Positions 33,960 through 47,335 of a stretch of 64,000 nt of DNA are shown piece by piece. This DNA is from Moringa oleifera (lineage: Eukaryota; Streptophyta; Magnoliopsida; Brassicales; Moringaceae), in the NCBI GenBank assembly GCA_021397835.1, contig JAJFZO010000065.1, forward strand, positions 868,001 through 932,000. The letters run 5' to 3'. The notes under the pieces were generated by a model that did no database searches, was not told the origin of the DNA, and worked only from the letters and a program-made list of their open reading frames with translations. Every line of letters begins with the position of its first letter. The first letter of the stretch is position 1. A program made the position numbers and the translations under genes.

Positions 33960-36900
33960 TCATAATATTACAATTTTGACCCTTGCAATTAAGTTTTCTT
34001 AATTTTCCTATAATATTTATTTAATTTTTAAAAATTATTTTAACTATTTATTATATTAACACAAATTTATTAATATATTATAATTTTGATATTTATTAAT
34101 GTAATAATCATAATATTTAAAAAATAATAAACTAAAAAATGATCTATAAATTTACTTTAAATTTGATTTTGACTGAAATTATAATAAAAAGTTAATGTGT
34201 TTTTGTTGTTAAAATATTAAAAATAATTTAAATAAAATTCACAATTTATTTAAATTTATTTTTAAAATTTAAATAATTTTATACCAACAAGTTATTTTTC
34301 TAAATTTTTTAAAATTTTGATAATGCAAATTTTTTTAAAATATTTTTAATAGTTAAAAAAATTATAATGAAATTTGAATACATAAAACAGAATTTTTTGA
34401 ATTTTTATCTTAATTTTTAAAAAACATTAAAAATAATATAAATAAATTTTCTAATTTATAAATATATTGCTTTTAGAATATCCACGTGTCAGCGCAGTGA
34501 AGCCTCTAAAATATGAGCCACCGGCTGCCACCGACCACTTTCATGTCATTTCATTTTCAACCCACGTGCCTTGCACGATATCCGGTGGTTTATTTATTTT
34601 TATTTTAATTAATTTGTGGAGAAGGGACGAGAATTTGTTTGGTTTTTATTGTTTTTTTAATATATAATTATTAGCAGAGGGTGGTTGCACATGTGGCCAC
34701 CAAGGATCATTTGTTCCCTAATGAAACTTTATAATTGGTTCCATTAATCAATAAAACAAAATCACTTAAACAACCAGAGTATATTTAAAATTAATTTTTA
34801 AAATATACATAATTATTGTAGCCATCAAAATTATGGCTTTTTTTGAGGAAATCAAAATTATTGTTTTATAAGGATGATATTTGAGATTTTTTTATATAAA
34901 AAAATAAAAGCATTGATGGATTTAAATGATCAAATTATTTAAAATATTTCAAAATTATATTTTTTATTTTATGTATCAAAATATCAATTTAATTAATTAT
35001 ATATTCTTTATTTTGATTCAATTTAAATGCATCATTAACTTTTTAAAAAAATTAATAAAATTAAAAATTATATACAGAAAATTTTGATTTATAAGTTTTC
35101 ACTCAAGTAAAAAAAAATTAATAGTAAATATTATTTTTTAACCTCACATTTTGCTTCTCTCTCCAATCTAACTCTAATATTTAAAATGAGTCCAGGCAAA
35201 TTTTTATATATTAATTTTATTTAAATTAAATTTTATTAAAAATAAATATAAAAATTAATGATATTTTTATTTAAATACCTAAAAAAATTACTTAAATAGA
35301 TTCTAAAATTCATTTCAATTTTATTTTTTAAATTTGAATAATTTCAACTAATGAGCTATTTTTTATAAATTTTTAAAATTTTTAATAGTATAAAATTTCT
35401 TTAAAAAATATTTTTAGTACTCAAAAAAATTTAAATTTCTTTTATGGTGTTCTTAAAATATTTTTTTATATTTATAAAAAAATTTTAAGTTAAAATTTAT
35501 CATAATTTTTTTAATTTAAATATAGTTAAATTTTAAATAATTTAATTAAAATTTAATTTGATGCAAATTGATAGATCATAGTTTATTGTGGAGGAATTTT
35601 AAAAGTTAAGGTTTGATTCAAGAGAAAATGTAAAACTCAAAGTTTTAAATATTATTTTTTCTAAAAATTAATAAATTTATCCATATAAAAATAGTATTTT
35701 TATTTTTATATTATCAAAATATTAAATTTCATTAAAAATAACTAATTAGTAAAAACTTATTTAAAATTTTACAACGACAAAATATTTAACATTTAAATAA
35801 TAAAAATATTTTAGATAAAGATTTCATAAAATTTTAATATTTATTTTATGTTATTAATCAAACATTTATATTTAAAAAGTGACAACTCAAATCTTCATCC
35901 ATTAATTTGGTTTAAATTAAACTTTATTAAAAAAATTTAAAAATTAAAGATATTCAAATTAAATATCTTATACAACGAATTTTAACTTAAAATTTTTTAA
36001 ACATATTAAAAAAATTCAAATTACTGTTACAAAAATTTTAAAATTTTTTGAGTATTGAAAACATAATTTTTTAATTTATATTATTAAAATTTTGAATAAT
36101 TAATAAAAAAATTTTAAATTTAGAAAATAAATTTGAAGTAGAGTGTATTTTTGAGATATTTTAACAATAAAAATATTTTTAATTTTTTATAACCATTTGA
36201 GTACAATTTAATTTAGATTAAATTAAAAGATCAAGGTTAGATATGTAATTTTTTAAATATAAAGATTTAGTTGATAAAATAAAATAAGCATCAAAGTCTT
36301 ATGAGATTTTTATTTAAAAACATTTTTTTATTTTATATTAAAAATTAAAAATATAACTTATAAGTTAAAAATTATTTAAAACAAAAAATAAAAAAATATA
36401 TTTTAATTATTTTTAAAAAACACATTTATTTTTATAATTACTTAAATCAAATTTAAAATATCACATATATGATCAATTCAACTGATATACTGAAATTTCA
36501 AGTGAAAAATTGACCTAGTTTAAAATTTTTATTTTATATTTATCAAAATATTATAATTTATTTTAACTTAAAATTAAAGAAACTAATTCTCATTAATGTT
36601 TGCACATATGTCAAGATATATTGAGGCCGCTAAGTGAGCCTAACCTATCAAAGGCAGACCTATATGCTAATTGGGCTGATGAGATTAATCCATTTTCAAC
36701 TTATTTGTGTTTGTGCTATATTGATTAAAAATTTTAACAAGTTATTTAAAAAGTATATATTAAAAAACCTAAATTATATTATTTTTGGTATGTTATTAGA
36801 TTTTACATTTAATAAATTAATTTAAATCATATTGTTAATTTTTTAAAAATATATGTTATAAAATAAACTTGGATTTAAAAATTGTTAATTTGATTTCATT

Positions 36901-37160
36901 TAAATTATGCTATAAATATTTTTTAAAATCTTTTTTAATGAGTCTTAATTAATTTTTTTATAAATGCAAAAAATTCAACCCGTCATTATAAAAAATTATT
37001 AAATTATTAAATATTAAAAATATTTCTTATATTATAAAATTTTTAAAAAATTACAAAACGATAATTCCATAAATTAAAATTGTTTAAAATTGAAAAATTA
37101 AGTCAAATTAAAATATAAAGTTTTACAAAATCAAAAATTATTTAAAATTAAAATCATTAT
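33960..37160. repeat. AT-rich intergenic region with several fold-back repeat copies
   Basis: No gene is seen. Forward units lie at about 34235-34400 and 35315-35575 and a reverse unit at 35900-36150. The flank 35815-35880 pairs as an inverted repeat with 36244-36310, spanning about 496 bp as in the block at 4555-5058. A non-repeat island at about 34470-34740 interrupts the block. Confidence 0.62.
34483..34568. promoter_or_regulatory. Isolated cluster of G-boxes and a DRE-like core
   Basis: Within an otherwise AT-only stretch: CACGTGTC at 34483-34490 (G-box/ABRE type), CACCGAC at about 34529-34535 (DRE/CRT-like core) and CACGTG at 34563-34568. It lies about 1.5 kb upstream of the fimbrin leader and 3 kb upstream of the lipid-transfer gene, so its target is unclear. 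Confidence 0.4.
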
Positions 37161-37463
37161 TATCTTAAATCAAACACATAGCAGAACAGTATTTTAATTT
37201 TTTTACTGTTCATATCATAAAAGTTTCCCGTGACCCACCATCCAAAATTAAAGAAATCCCCTCCTACCAACATTCCATATTCAGACAGAACAATGCACAC
37301 ATGATCCTCATCGTCTACTGGTTTGCCACCAAACCAAAACCATAATCTGATCAAAACCCAGCAGCTATCTGGGTTTTTTAAACAATCCTTTCCGCTGCTC
37401 GTGACTCTCCTCACATGACACACCTAAATGCTCTAGAAAATGAAAGCTAACCCGCAGGACTTA

Positions 37464-37474
37464 CCTATAAATCA
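37464..37474 (+). promoter_or_regulatory. TATA box of the lipid-transfer protein gene
   Basis: CCTATAAATC lies about 45 bases before the ATG at 37516, implying a very short 5' UTR. Confidence 0.6.
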
Positions 37475-37515
37475 ACAGTCAAGCACAAGCAGGAAGAGCA
37501 AGCCCTGTCACAACA

Positions 37516-38023
37516 ATGGCTGCCAAGCATCTGGTAGCATGGCTGATGATGGCAATGGCATTGCTGCTGGTAGCACTGCAGGCTGAAGCAGATGGTACTG
37601 CCTTGTGTAACATTGACACAACCAAGCTGAACCTCTGCCGGGCTGCAGTCACTGGCTACCCACCTGCGCCACCAACCAAGCAATGCTGTAAAGTTGTGAA
37701 GCATGCCAGTTTGCCTTGTCTCTGCAGCTACAAGTCTGTGCTTCCTGCATTTGGGATTAACCCCAAGTATGCCTTCGCCTTGCCAGCCAAGTGTGGCCTC
37801 AAAACACCACCAGAATGCCTAGGTAAGGTTCTTTTTTTATGGGCAGCTGAAACAGGATTCAGGGTTGAAGGTTACCTACATAAAACATTTGTTTTGATCT
37901 TAAGCTATGCAGCTGTTCTTCCTGTGGAAAGGATCAGCCAGTTACCTTCTGTTCGTGTCTGAGAAAGATTTACACATTGTACACTAAGCATCTGATGATT
38001 TTACTTTGTTTCCTGCAGCCTGA
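37516..38023 (+). CDS. DIR1-like non-specific lipid-transfer protein
   Basis: Secreted carrier of hydrophobic ligands; the DIR1 family is linked to systemic acquired resistance. Exons 37516..37822 and 38019..38023 give 103 aa. A signal peptide (about residues 1-26, rich in Leu/Ala/Met) is followed by the eight-cysteine pattern C-C-CC-CxC-C-C (ALCNID, LNLCRA, KQCCKV, PCLCSY, AKCGL, PECLG). A Pro-rich YPPAPP before the CC pair recalls the PxxP motif of DIR1. Exon 2 adds only the end of one codon plus TGA, so the protein ends CLGA. If the intron were retained, the frame would run on for about 45 unrelated residues. It is convergent with the NHX gene downstream. Confidence 0.9.
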
Positions 38024-38676
38024 AGAGTCTCCCAGCTTTGTTCATTTCAAGGATCCTCTTAAGCTTTTACCTAAACAGTTGATTTTCTGCTACTTGAAGA
38101 TGCTTTTGATACTGCCATTCTCAACCATGTTCTGAATTACTTGAATTGCAATTAAGTTTTATATCAGATTTCAGTTTCAGTCTCTTTATATGTTTCCCTT
38201 TCTTTGCTGAGTCCTGCTTCCAGGAAACATAAATAACAGATAAAGAAAGAAGTGACCATTTAAAAATCAGACAAGCAATTCAGCATTTGTATCCTTACAC
38301 TATAACAAAAACATGATCCAACTATCATGAAGCACTACGATTTCTATTTCAGGATAGTATAACGTACCTAACAAGACAAGAAGTTTACACATAAAGAGTT
38401 TATCAGCAGAAAGGTCTCCCCATATATATCAGAGACACCCATGTCACTTCAGATGCTCTACGTGCTCCAGTTATGCTCAAGACAAAATTAGAAGCCCGGT
38501 AGTAAGGTTTAGAATTGCAGAACTCATTCCCATTATCAGCCGAGAGAAGACACACCATTCAGCATCATTCGCTGCATAAACAACGTAATCTGACACTAAA
38601 ATTAGATTGGCATCCAATTATGATATTCTGAGATTGATCGATGAACAGCAGGGACATACCACATATTGTCAGGTAC

Positions 38677-41600
38677 CTAACAGTCTGACTGATCAACGCG
38701 AGGCCCACCAAATACAGGCCTCATGTAGCTATCATCAAACTTCCTCCAGTAGGAATGTATGGTGTATATGGGTCTCTCCATTAGCATGGAGAGGCTATCT
38801 TTTGCACGAAGGATGTTGGTTGTTGCAGATTCTTCCATGGAGAAGAGAGGAAGTGTGATATCATCATTGGGTGATTTTGGCTCCTGACTGTTGTTGCTTG
38901 CATGGCTAGGAAGCAGATAATTTACAAGTGGCTTTGTCAGAAAACCAAAGACCTGCAACCAAAAATTATGTTCAAAAGCTTTCCTAGTACTTGAGTAGAT
39001 CTTTCATGGAAAATGAAACTGTTTGAAGAACTGAGATCACATACCAGTGTAGTGAAGAGTACAACCATTGTGGTGTTAATAATCACTGCAGCATTTACTG
39101 GATCCCATGTGACACCAGAGTGTGTGAACTGAGCAGGGACATTTTCCAAGAATTACAGAGTCAGTTGTATGAAACTGAGAAATCAGCAAGTCTCCAAGAA
39201 TGGAGAACAGACCTGTTTAAAAGCCAAAGCAATGGAGACTGCTCCTCTTATAAGCCCAGCCCACCAAACAACAATCTGAGATGAAGAAAACGCCCTGGAA
39301 CTGTATAATTTGAAATCTACTTTCAGGTGACATCCATAGTAATGGTAAACACTGAAGCACTGACCTGGTGTTTGAATGTAACCTTTGATGTGTTCTCCCT
39401 ACGTCTGTTCATGAAATTGGAGAGGGCAGACAGGGGGAATACGAATGCTGCTCGCCCAAGCAGTATTAGGAAGATTATGGTGGTAGAGATGCCCACTGAA
39501 GTCCCAAATCTGCAACCAATGTCAGCATGCAGGCATCTATTTTTCCAACAAAGAAGGATTGGTTTCAAAGGGTTAAGCTGAATCATTGAGAGAGATAGTA
39601 CCTCAATTTACTCATCTTCCACTTCTCGATGTCAAGGGCATCCATCCCCACATATAGAAATATGAAGGTTTCTGCAACAAATGACATCATGGCAAACACA
39701 TGCCTGTGGAAGAGAATTGGGAAGTCATCAGAAGAAATAATTTGGATGTTGAGAGTTGCAGAGTTGAGTCTACTATGGCAAAATTTCTAGTGTTTCAAAC
39801 TTCCAAACACATGCCTGGTTGTGATCCTTGAACTTTCAGTCACGTTATGCCATGCATAGTGTGACATGAGAATCCCACAGAAGAAAACAGTGAGGATCCC
39901 ACTTAATTCTAACAGCTGTACCATGAAAATACAGGAAGATAGCTTCGCTTCAGCCAGAACATGAATGGAGATAAAATAGTATATTTAAGCATCATTTTAA
40001 ATCTTGGAAATGGAACGTGCAGAAGGAATATCTGGGTCCTGAAAACTAGCAGGCTTGCAAGTTGTGACTCAGCCTTAAGTTAAATGTAATGAAACATTGA
40101 GGAGAAGGATAAAACTAAGTAGAAGATGTTACCTCTGCCAGCATGTAAGACAGATATGCCATTAGAACCATTATGGCAAGTTCACGAATGCTTGAGTGTC
40201 TGTAAGCATATAGAAATTCAGACATCACTAGGAGGGAAAAGGCCACCACAGAAGTGGGAAAATGTTTTATTCTCCCTATCTGATGCATTAGAGAAAGTAC
40301 ATTCTTACCTTCCAAAGTATAAAGCTTTAAGGATGTATGCTGTTAGCAACCCAATCTGCAGAAAAAACAACGAACAATCATATCACATTTAGATGAAATG
40401 AGATCAATACCAACCTTGCCTAGAGACAGAGAAAATGAGTACAGCATTTTCAAGCAGTTATTTCCTGCATCAAGGAGCACAAGCATTCATGTTTTTGAGC
40501 CATTTGCTTCAAGAACCAACCATTTAATCAACAAATATATATTATTTTTGCCTTTTTGATGTTTATGCATGATACTGGCAAACTAATTTGATCATCTCAT
40601 GTAAATGACTGAAACAGTATTTTCTCTTTATGCAGAATGCATCTTACAGGTCATTGTCTAGGCAATCATATACAACTTACTGCAATTCCAAGTGCGGTGC
40701 TTGTAGAGAACAGGTAAAGAAAATCTTTTAGAAAGACAAGACATGTATGGCTGTTAAGTCTTGAAACATCAATCTTTTGGACAACATTGAAGAGAACAAC
40801 AGAAGTTGCATCATTCACCACTCCTTCTCCAAAAACTAGGCTGTATAACAAAGGAGTGTCGTCTTGGTGGAGAACCTATCCAGATGATAGAATGTTTTAG
40901 TGTATTTCTTCATGAAGAAAGCCGATCACAGGCAACTATAAGAAAACAATGGTAAGCCTACGAACCTGTAACGTACACACTGTATCAGTTGATGAAAAGA
41001 TTGTTCCTATAGCTGAATCAGGACAACAAGGAATTCATGTCCAAGGAATAACTATACTTGCAGACCAGACATTGATTCATAAAGGGAAAAGAATCAAATT
41101 CCGAGGAAGATAAAAATATGGAGCAAGCAAAGATAAGGGTTTCACCAAGACAGTCTTGTGCAGTCAAACCAAGAAATCCGAACTTAGGAAATAGCCACCA
41201 ACTGCCTAGGCCAGTAGTAACATGCAGCAGTTTAGAAGGCAAATTCTATTGCTACCAGAGGTGGGAAAGAACAAAATTAATGGATGGAAATATTACCTAC
41301 TGTGATAATGAAAGTTGAGATGAAAACACCGATCACCCCAAACAACATGATGGTTATGAAGTTGTGAAAAAATTGTTTTTTCTTGACCTGAAATCTGCAA
41401 TAGGTGAACCTGGTAAGTTCATGGACTAATTTGGGTAGACATTGAAGTCAGTTCAAGAACACGGAATTGAAATCCTGAACTTACCCGGCATTGAATATTA
41501 TTGGGGGAAGGAGGTATATGAAGAACACTTCTTCATCAAAGGTCAGGATGTGAGAATTCTTCCCCTTGCTTATCAGCAAGATAGTTGTTCCAGATATGCA

Positions 41601-42077
41601 TCCCTGCCCAATAACATGAGAAGGAAGCACTAAATAAAGAACCACATAACTCATCCAAAGACAACCAAAAGGAGATATAAAGGACATAAGAGTAATGAAT
41701 CTGTCACATCTGCAAGCTTAAACAATTGGCAGATTCCTTAATATAAATGGCATAACAAGTGAAACGCCAACTTGGGGTTTGTGTCTTGTGCAATTAGGGG
41801 GTCATAACATCTAACCAGTTGAATAATCTTTTTGTTAACATGTGGAACACTAGGGTCCCAAGTCATAAGGGCTCCTGTCCTGGACATAAATATGAGAGAG
41901 AGAGAGAGAGAGAGAAATATAATTTACAACGAAAATGGCAGTGGTGGACTCATTAACCCATCTGTTCTCCTCGAGCAAGTGCCCTATGAGTAAAGAGAGG
42001 CAGAGAATGGCCACAAACACGGTTATCGGCACCACTTGTTCGTGGTCAGCCCCAATCAACTTAGTCATTATCTCCAT
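38677..42077 (-). CDS. Vacuolar Na+(K+)/H+ antiporter, class I NHX (NHX3/NHX4-like)
   Basis: Exchanges cytosolic Na+ or K+ for vacuolar H+ at the tonoplast. Exons (minus strand): 41928..42077, 41485..41603, 41297..41394, 41146..41205, 40966..41012, 40681..40875, 40309..40355, 40133..40199, 39815..39915, 39602..39703, 39365..39509, 39213..39275, 39045..39128, 38677..38952. They join to 1554 nt, 517 aa. The amiloride-binding motif FFIYLLPPI is at 77-85, and the transport pair Asn-Asp at 179-180 is in SLVFGEGVVNDATSVV. The early GHLLEENRWVNES and the C-terminal YWRKFDDSYMRPVFGGPR are class I signatures, and the short tail after GGPR favours NHX3/NHX4 over NHX1/NHX2. The intron after exon 9 has a GC donor. 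All junction phases agree. Confidence 0.95.
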
Positions 42078-44100
42078 ATCAATATTTCTTTGCCTTTAAC
42101 TTTGCACTCACAATACTTCAAGTTCTCTTCTTCTCCTTTCTTTTTCCTCTTACTTGTTGCTGTTAAGAGACACAGATAGCGAAGCAGAACACAACAGAGA
42201 GAGAGAGACCAGGTTAGTTGCCCGGGAAATGGGTGTCGGTTCGAGTAGTTACCGCTGCTTCCGACACGTCGCACCTGCGCGCATGTCACACGACACGTTC
42301 GAGCTCGAGACAATCCCTCTTTATTGGTGTCCTCTTCTGCATGCGTGCATGTGTCCGCTTGCACGCAGGTTTCCACCTCTGATTACTTGCACCAAGACAT
42401 TTCAATAAAATTATACATTTCACTTGTCGGCCGTTCTTGTCAATATTAATCATCATATAAATTTCATCCAGACAATGGGTGTCATCGTTTTTGCTAAAGA
42501 CTTACTCACGTCGCAAGCAAGCCCAAAAGCACATGACAACAAAACCCAATTCATGCTGCAGCCTGGTTCGGACTTGGGCCTTCCTGTGTGAAGACACCGC
42601 CTTTATTGCCAAGCTACATTATCAAACTCTGAAATTTTCAAATCTTATGGAGCACGAGAGGAAGATTAACTTGGAAGGAACACATCAAGATGAAGAAAAA
42701 GCTACAATGAATAAAGTTGCCTGAATCATTGTAATAATTTCAACCAAATGGTTCAATCAGATTGCTAGATATGTTCTGTTACTAATTGTCCACTAGCATC
42801 TCTTGCTTTCGAAGTTAGCAACTTCTGTCACATTACCCAAATCAAAATGTGTGATTCAATCAATTTGCCTCTTTTATCCATGACCCACTTGCCCAAATCT
42901 ATAAACCATTTAAGTGGTCACATCACTGATAGGCTTATGGCACCAAGTAATGGAAGGGGATATTGCTGAATCAGTGAACTTGTTGGGAACAGAGATAGCT
43001 TTGCAGTGTACCATGATATGTGCCTGTGCAAAAGGTTAACTGGTAATGGGGATGAATGGCAGAGGACTTTGGCCCTTTATTGCAGGGCTTTTTGTTTGTT
43101 TCCAGTGAATCTTGGGTAGCAACCCAAAGGAAAGTAAGCAGTAGAACATGGCTGCCAATCTGCCATGTGATTGATGGTGGCTCCGCCTCTGTTTATGACC
43201 CAATCAGAATCCATTATATGTTACTGTCAAAGAACATGTAAGACATGAGAAACTGAGCTGTTACCCTTCTATTTATTTCTGAATTTTGAGTATTACCCAT
43301 CTGAAAATGTCAGTTGGTTTATCATTAAACTTGGTTTACACAACAAATTTGAAGCAAAAATCACATAATTAGCTTGTAATTGACTCTCTTCTGTCCTTTA
43401 ACACCAAATCGTCCATTAATGGGATTACAAATGCCAAAGAAACTTGCTGGTAAGCCTGTAAGATCATCAAATTACAACAAAGATTAACAAAAAAAAAGAA
43501 AAAATCATCAAATTACAACAAAGATTAACAAAAAAAAGAAAAAAAATAAACAATCTTTTTGGTGGCTAAAACAGTGAAAGAATCAAATTTAAGGCATGTG
43601 CCTATCAGCAGCGGGGCACAGACATGCCCCTCGAGACATATCCTTTTCCTTTGAACAAGTCTTAGTTCCCGTCCACTATCACACAGGACTCTGAGTGCTG
43701 TGCATTAATCTAAAACATGACCACCACAACGTGCAAGCCTAGTGGGACCCAATCAGAAAACAATCTCCAACCAAACTATTCTGCTGATGTGGCATGATCA
43801 CGACCCTCCATCTCAAAAATCCCCATGTGCTGCCAGATTGCCCATGCCATTTTATCTTCAAATTATATACATTACCAAATCATTTCATCATCTCACTCTA
43901 TATAAATTATAATTATTAACCAAACAAGTTGTAATATTAATAATTTGGCGTTTACTCTACGGAGCTAAGCAAATTAAACGGGAATTTTACTCGGTCTTGG
44001 GTGGTGAGTTTGACCCGGCTTTATGCTTCTTTGCAAACTTTGATGTTGATCAATACCTTATTATATATCAATTAGGTAGATATAAAAGTAGTATATCAAT
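42078..44100. other. NHX promoter side and intergenic DNA
   Basis: No supported gene. The short open frames here have no recognisable family and no splice support. The NHX leader and promoter should lie within about 42080-42450, which includes a short GA run. A 41-bp direct duplication lies at 43463-43544. Confidence 0.5.
43463..43544. repeat. Tandem duplication, two 41-bp units
   Basis: Units 43463-43503 and 43504-43544 both begin ATCATCAAATTACAACAAAG and end in A-rich tracts. They are nearly identical, differing only in A-run length. Confidence 0.9.
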
Positions 44101-44199
44101 CTAGCAGAAGATAGAGTAAAAGTTCAGTTGTTTTTCAATGCATGGCAAGATTTGATAGCAACATCAAGAGATAAAAAAAAAAATTATAATTATGTATTC

Positions 44200-45720
44200 G
44201 TGGTTTCGGGTTTAAAATTTTGGTTAACGCCATTTATTTGTATTTTTGTTATTATTTAATTTTTATAAGTATTGAAATTCTCAGTTTGTGATTTGTAAAT
44301 AATGATACGTGATAATTTAATAAAATAAATTATTAAATTTTTTTATATTAGTATATCAAATTATAAATACACTAATCGTATCAATTAGTATTAATAAATT
44401 ATAAAAATATGTTTTTTATTTTTATTAAAAACTCAACATAAATCCAATTAATAACTAATCTTGACTTTTCCATAAAATTTTACAATAAACTTTTATAATA
44501 AACTTTCATATCATCATAATTTGATGGTTAATAAAAATAAAAGTATACAATTGTTAAATACTTAAAATATTTAATATGTTCGTAAATGCAAAAAGCATGC
44601 CTAATGATTTTATCAATCGGTGCAAAATGATGGTTAATGTTGAATGGAGATTAAAGTAAGAGAAATTTGAACTTGTCCAAGTATTAATGTCTTAATTTAT
44701 TTGGTCTTGGATTAAATTAGTCCCAATTAAAGACTGCATGTTGCAGCTAAAGCCTTTTTGATAAAAGGAAGAGAATTTTAATCTTTATTTGTAAAAAGGG
44801 AGGATTTGTGGGTTGTGACTGCAGCTTTGGAAAGGCAACATTAAATTAACTTTTTTATTTCCTTTTTTTTTCACACTTTTAATTTAATAAGAAGAAAAAA
44901 GGTTACATGTTTTGCAATGGTCCATGTTGCATAAATCTTTGTTTATCTTTTCATTGTTCATGTAATATCAATAATGACATTGGAAGCAATCTGTGCAATC
45001 ACGTAAATTTCAATCCATGGATAACAATAGGGTAAATTTTATATATATATATATATGGTTTAATTTTTAATAACAAAATTATTAAAATGTAAAAATCTCC
45101 TCATAAAAATATTTTTAAGTAATAAATATATTATATTACTTAGGGCAAAAATATTAGTACATTGAATAAATATGAACCTATTTGATTTTTTATTGAATTT
45201 TGTAAAATTAATTTTCATGGTAAGTCTCTTCAAACAAAATTTAATTTTAAAAAGCATTTAAATAAACATTAGTTTACTGATTATATATAAAATAGACAAT
45301 GATTCAAAATTTATCTCATCATATGCTTTATTTCAAGTTTATCTCTCAAATTTTTAAATAATGTTGGATTCACAAGTTATTTTTTTTATAATTTTTTAAT
45401 TATTGATAGTATATATATATTTTTCAAGAATATTTCAGTACTAAAATATTATAAAATTGTTTTTGATGGTAATTTCAGTATTTTTTTTATATTTATAAAA
45501 ATTTAAATTCAAAATTCATTCTAAAATATCTTAATTTAAATATTTAAAATTTTCAATAAAATTCAATTTTGGTCACAATTTGTTGATGCATTTTTTAAAA
45601 TCTAAAATTTATTTAAAAAAATAAACTTCAAAATTTTATATGATATTCATCATTTTTCCACTACTTATCATTTAACCCAAAAAAAAAAGTAAATCAGTTT
45701 TTTATTTTTATTTAAAAATG
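44200..45720. repeat. AT-rich intergenic block with a repeat copy
   Basis: No gene is seen. About 45330-45590 matches the forward unit of the dispersed family (compare 35315-35575), including a diverged core (TTATTGATAGTATATA near 45405). A (TA)n run lies at about 45038-45056. Confidence 0.55.
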
Positions 45721-45949
45721 AGTTTTTCAAAGGTATAAAATAGTAGGCTTGTCCCAAATGCTTAGCTACCAAGTTTCTTTATTATCAATTTTGACCTTAC
45801 ACAAAATCATGCTAAGGTCCCTTACCAAACACCACTGCTCTTATTATTCATAAAATTATAAAATGGGTCATTATCAAAATTACCTCTTTAATCCTTATAT
45901 CCAAAATATATGTTGTTCTTATTTTGTTGGGCTGATTGATACCAAAAGA

Positions 45950-46435
45950 TTGCCCACTGAATCTTACTCTTTCCCATAAGTCTTCTAATGCATACAGAGC
46001 ACTCCATTGCCGAAGTTTACATCGTCAGTTTCTGCACCGTCCAATTCGTGGACTCTCCCCACATGGACCCCACTCAGAACGTGACTCTTTTTGCGCGTTT
46101 TGACGACCTCACCGTGGAATTCCAATGGACAATCGCCAGGTGGAAAGCTGCCAGATAAGTAGTGATCATGTCGTGGACCCCATGCAGCTGTCGTCCAATC
46201 AGCCAATTTGGTGCGACCTTGCACTCTAGAGCCACTTTCCCGCTGGTCGAGCCGTGGTCCAGGCAGAAAGCTTTGGAGTCATCAAGTGGGGTCCGCCCCC
46301 ACGCCGGTACACTCAACGTCTATCATTGATTGTGATTCTATGAAATCAAGGCCGCCTGGATCATCATCACTGTCAGATGAGGGCCCCATCATCACTTTCC
46401 TTTCCAACTATTTCTTCTCCTTTATTCTTTTATAA
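45950..46435. other. Non-coding island of near-balanced composition between AT-rich blocks
   Basis: No open frame here is convincing. The island has a repeated TGGACCCC motif (near 46064 and 46174, with an inverted GGGGTCC near 46287). GTGGACCC at 46173-46180 fits a class II TCP site. It may be a distal promoter element of the GDPDL gene, or a relic. Confidence 0.35.
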
Positions 46436-46439
46436 ATAC

Positions 46440-46930
46440 GTAAATCAAAGAGATTTATGATAAAACCATCATTATCAATAATACATTTGTTGTAAATTAA
46501 ATTGAAATATTAAAAAATTAATATATTTTTTAATTTAAATTTTGATAGGTAAACTAAATTCGTTATATGTTTATTTTTAATCTAAATTTAAATAAAAAAT
46601 TTTATTTAAATCATTTTAAAAAAATTATGATATTTAAAAAAATTTAGATAAATTTTACATTTTATTATTAATTTGTTGTTTAAAACTGATAATTTTTAAG
46701 TCACAATTTTTTATAATTTTGCAAAATTTTAATAACATAATTTTTAAAAATAATTTATTGTTTAAAATTTTTTAAATTATTTTATAATAATGTTAATATT
46801 TTTATGATAAAAATTTAAATTTAAATTTATTGTAAAAATTTTAAATTAAAATATCATATAAAAAATAATTTAAAATGTAAAATAAAATAGACATAATTTA
46901 AATTGTTTGATATTTATCTATAATTTAATT
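46440..46930. repeat. AT-rich repeat copy upstream of the GDPDL gene
   Basis: About 46640-46860 is a degraded forward copy of the dispersed AT-rich unit, including CAAAATTTTAATAACATAAT near 46723-46742. It separates the GC-richer island from the GDPDL promoter. Confidence 0.5.
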
Positions 46931-47335
46931 AATGGGAAGGGGCCTCAGGATAAATGCGTGGAGCCTCCCTCCATGCAGTTTTGCCCTGGGTTTTTATTAC
47001 AGTGACTCCAGATGTCTCTTCATTCGAGATGTCGGCTTGGCTGGAGCTGGAGAAAGCCGCCAGAGAGGAATCCGAAGTACGTGGCTACGCGTACACTGTC
47101 ATCATTAATAAATCAACAAATGAAGGGCACAACCAACAAAGACAGAGTTAATTTAATTAATATAAAAAACATAGATAAATATAAATCCAGGAGAAGCCAG
47201 CTTGAAAAAGGTACAGAGTGCGCATTACCTACTTTCTCTCTCTCGCTCTGGTCTCACTATCTATCTGAGTGAATCTCGCACGTTTGCCGAGAAAGCCAGG
47301 TGAAGAGTTCGCCAGGAGGAAGTAGAGGTGCTCCG

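Noticed and set aside
42154..42724. Plus-strand open frames upstream of NHX
   Set aside because: No recognisable domain, no plausible introns, and they overlap the expected NHX leader and promoter.
45985..46435. Overlapping open frames of 75-80 aa in the GC-richer island
   Set aside because: Short frames on both strands with no family resemblance. Higher GC alone explains the lack of stops.
47300..47335. Upstream extension of the GDPDL protein
   Set aside because: The frame is open, but the upstream start would be GTG. The first ATG is at 47336 and gives a good signal peptide.
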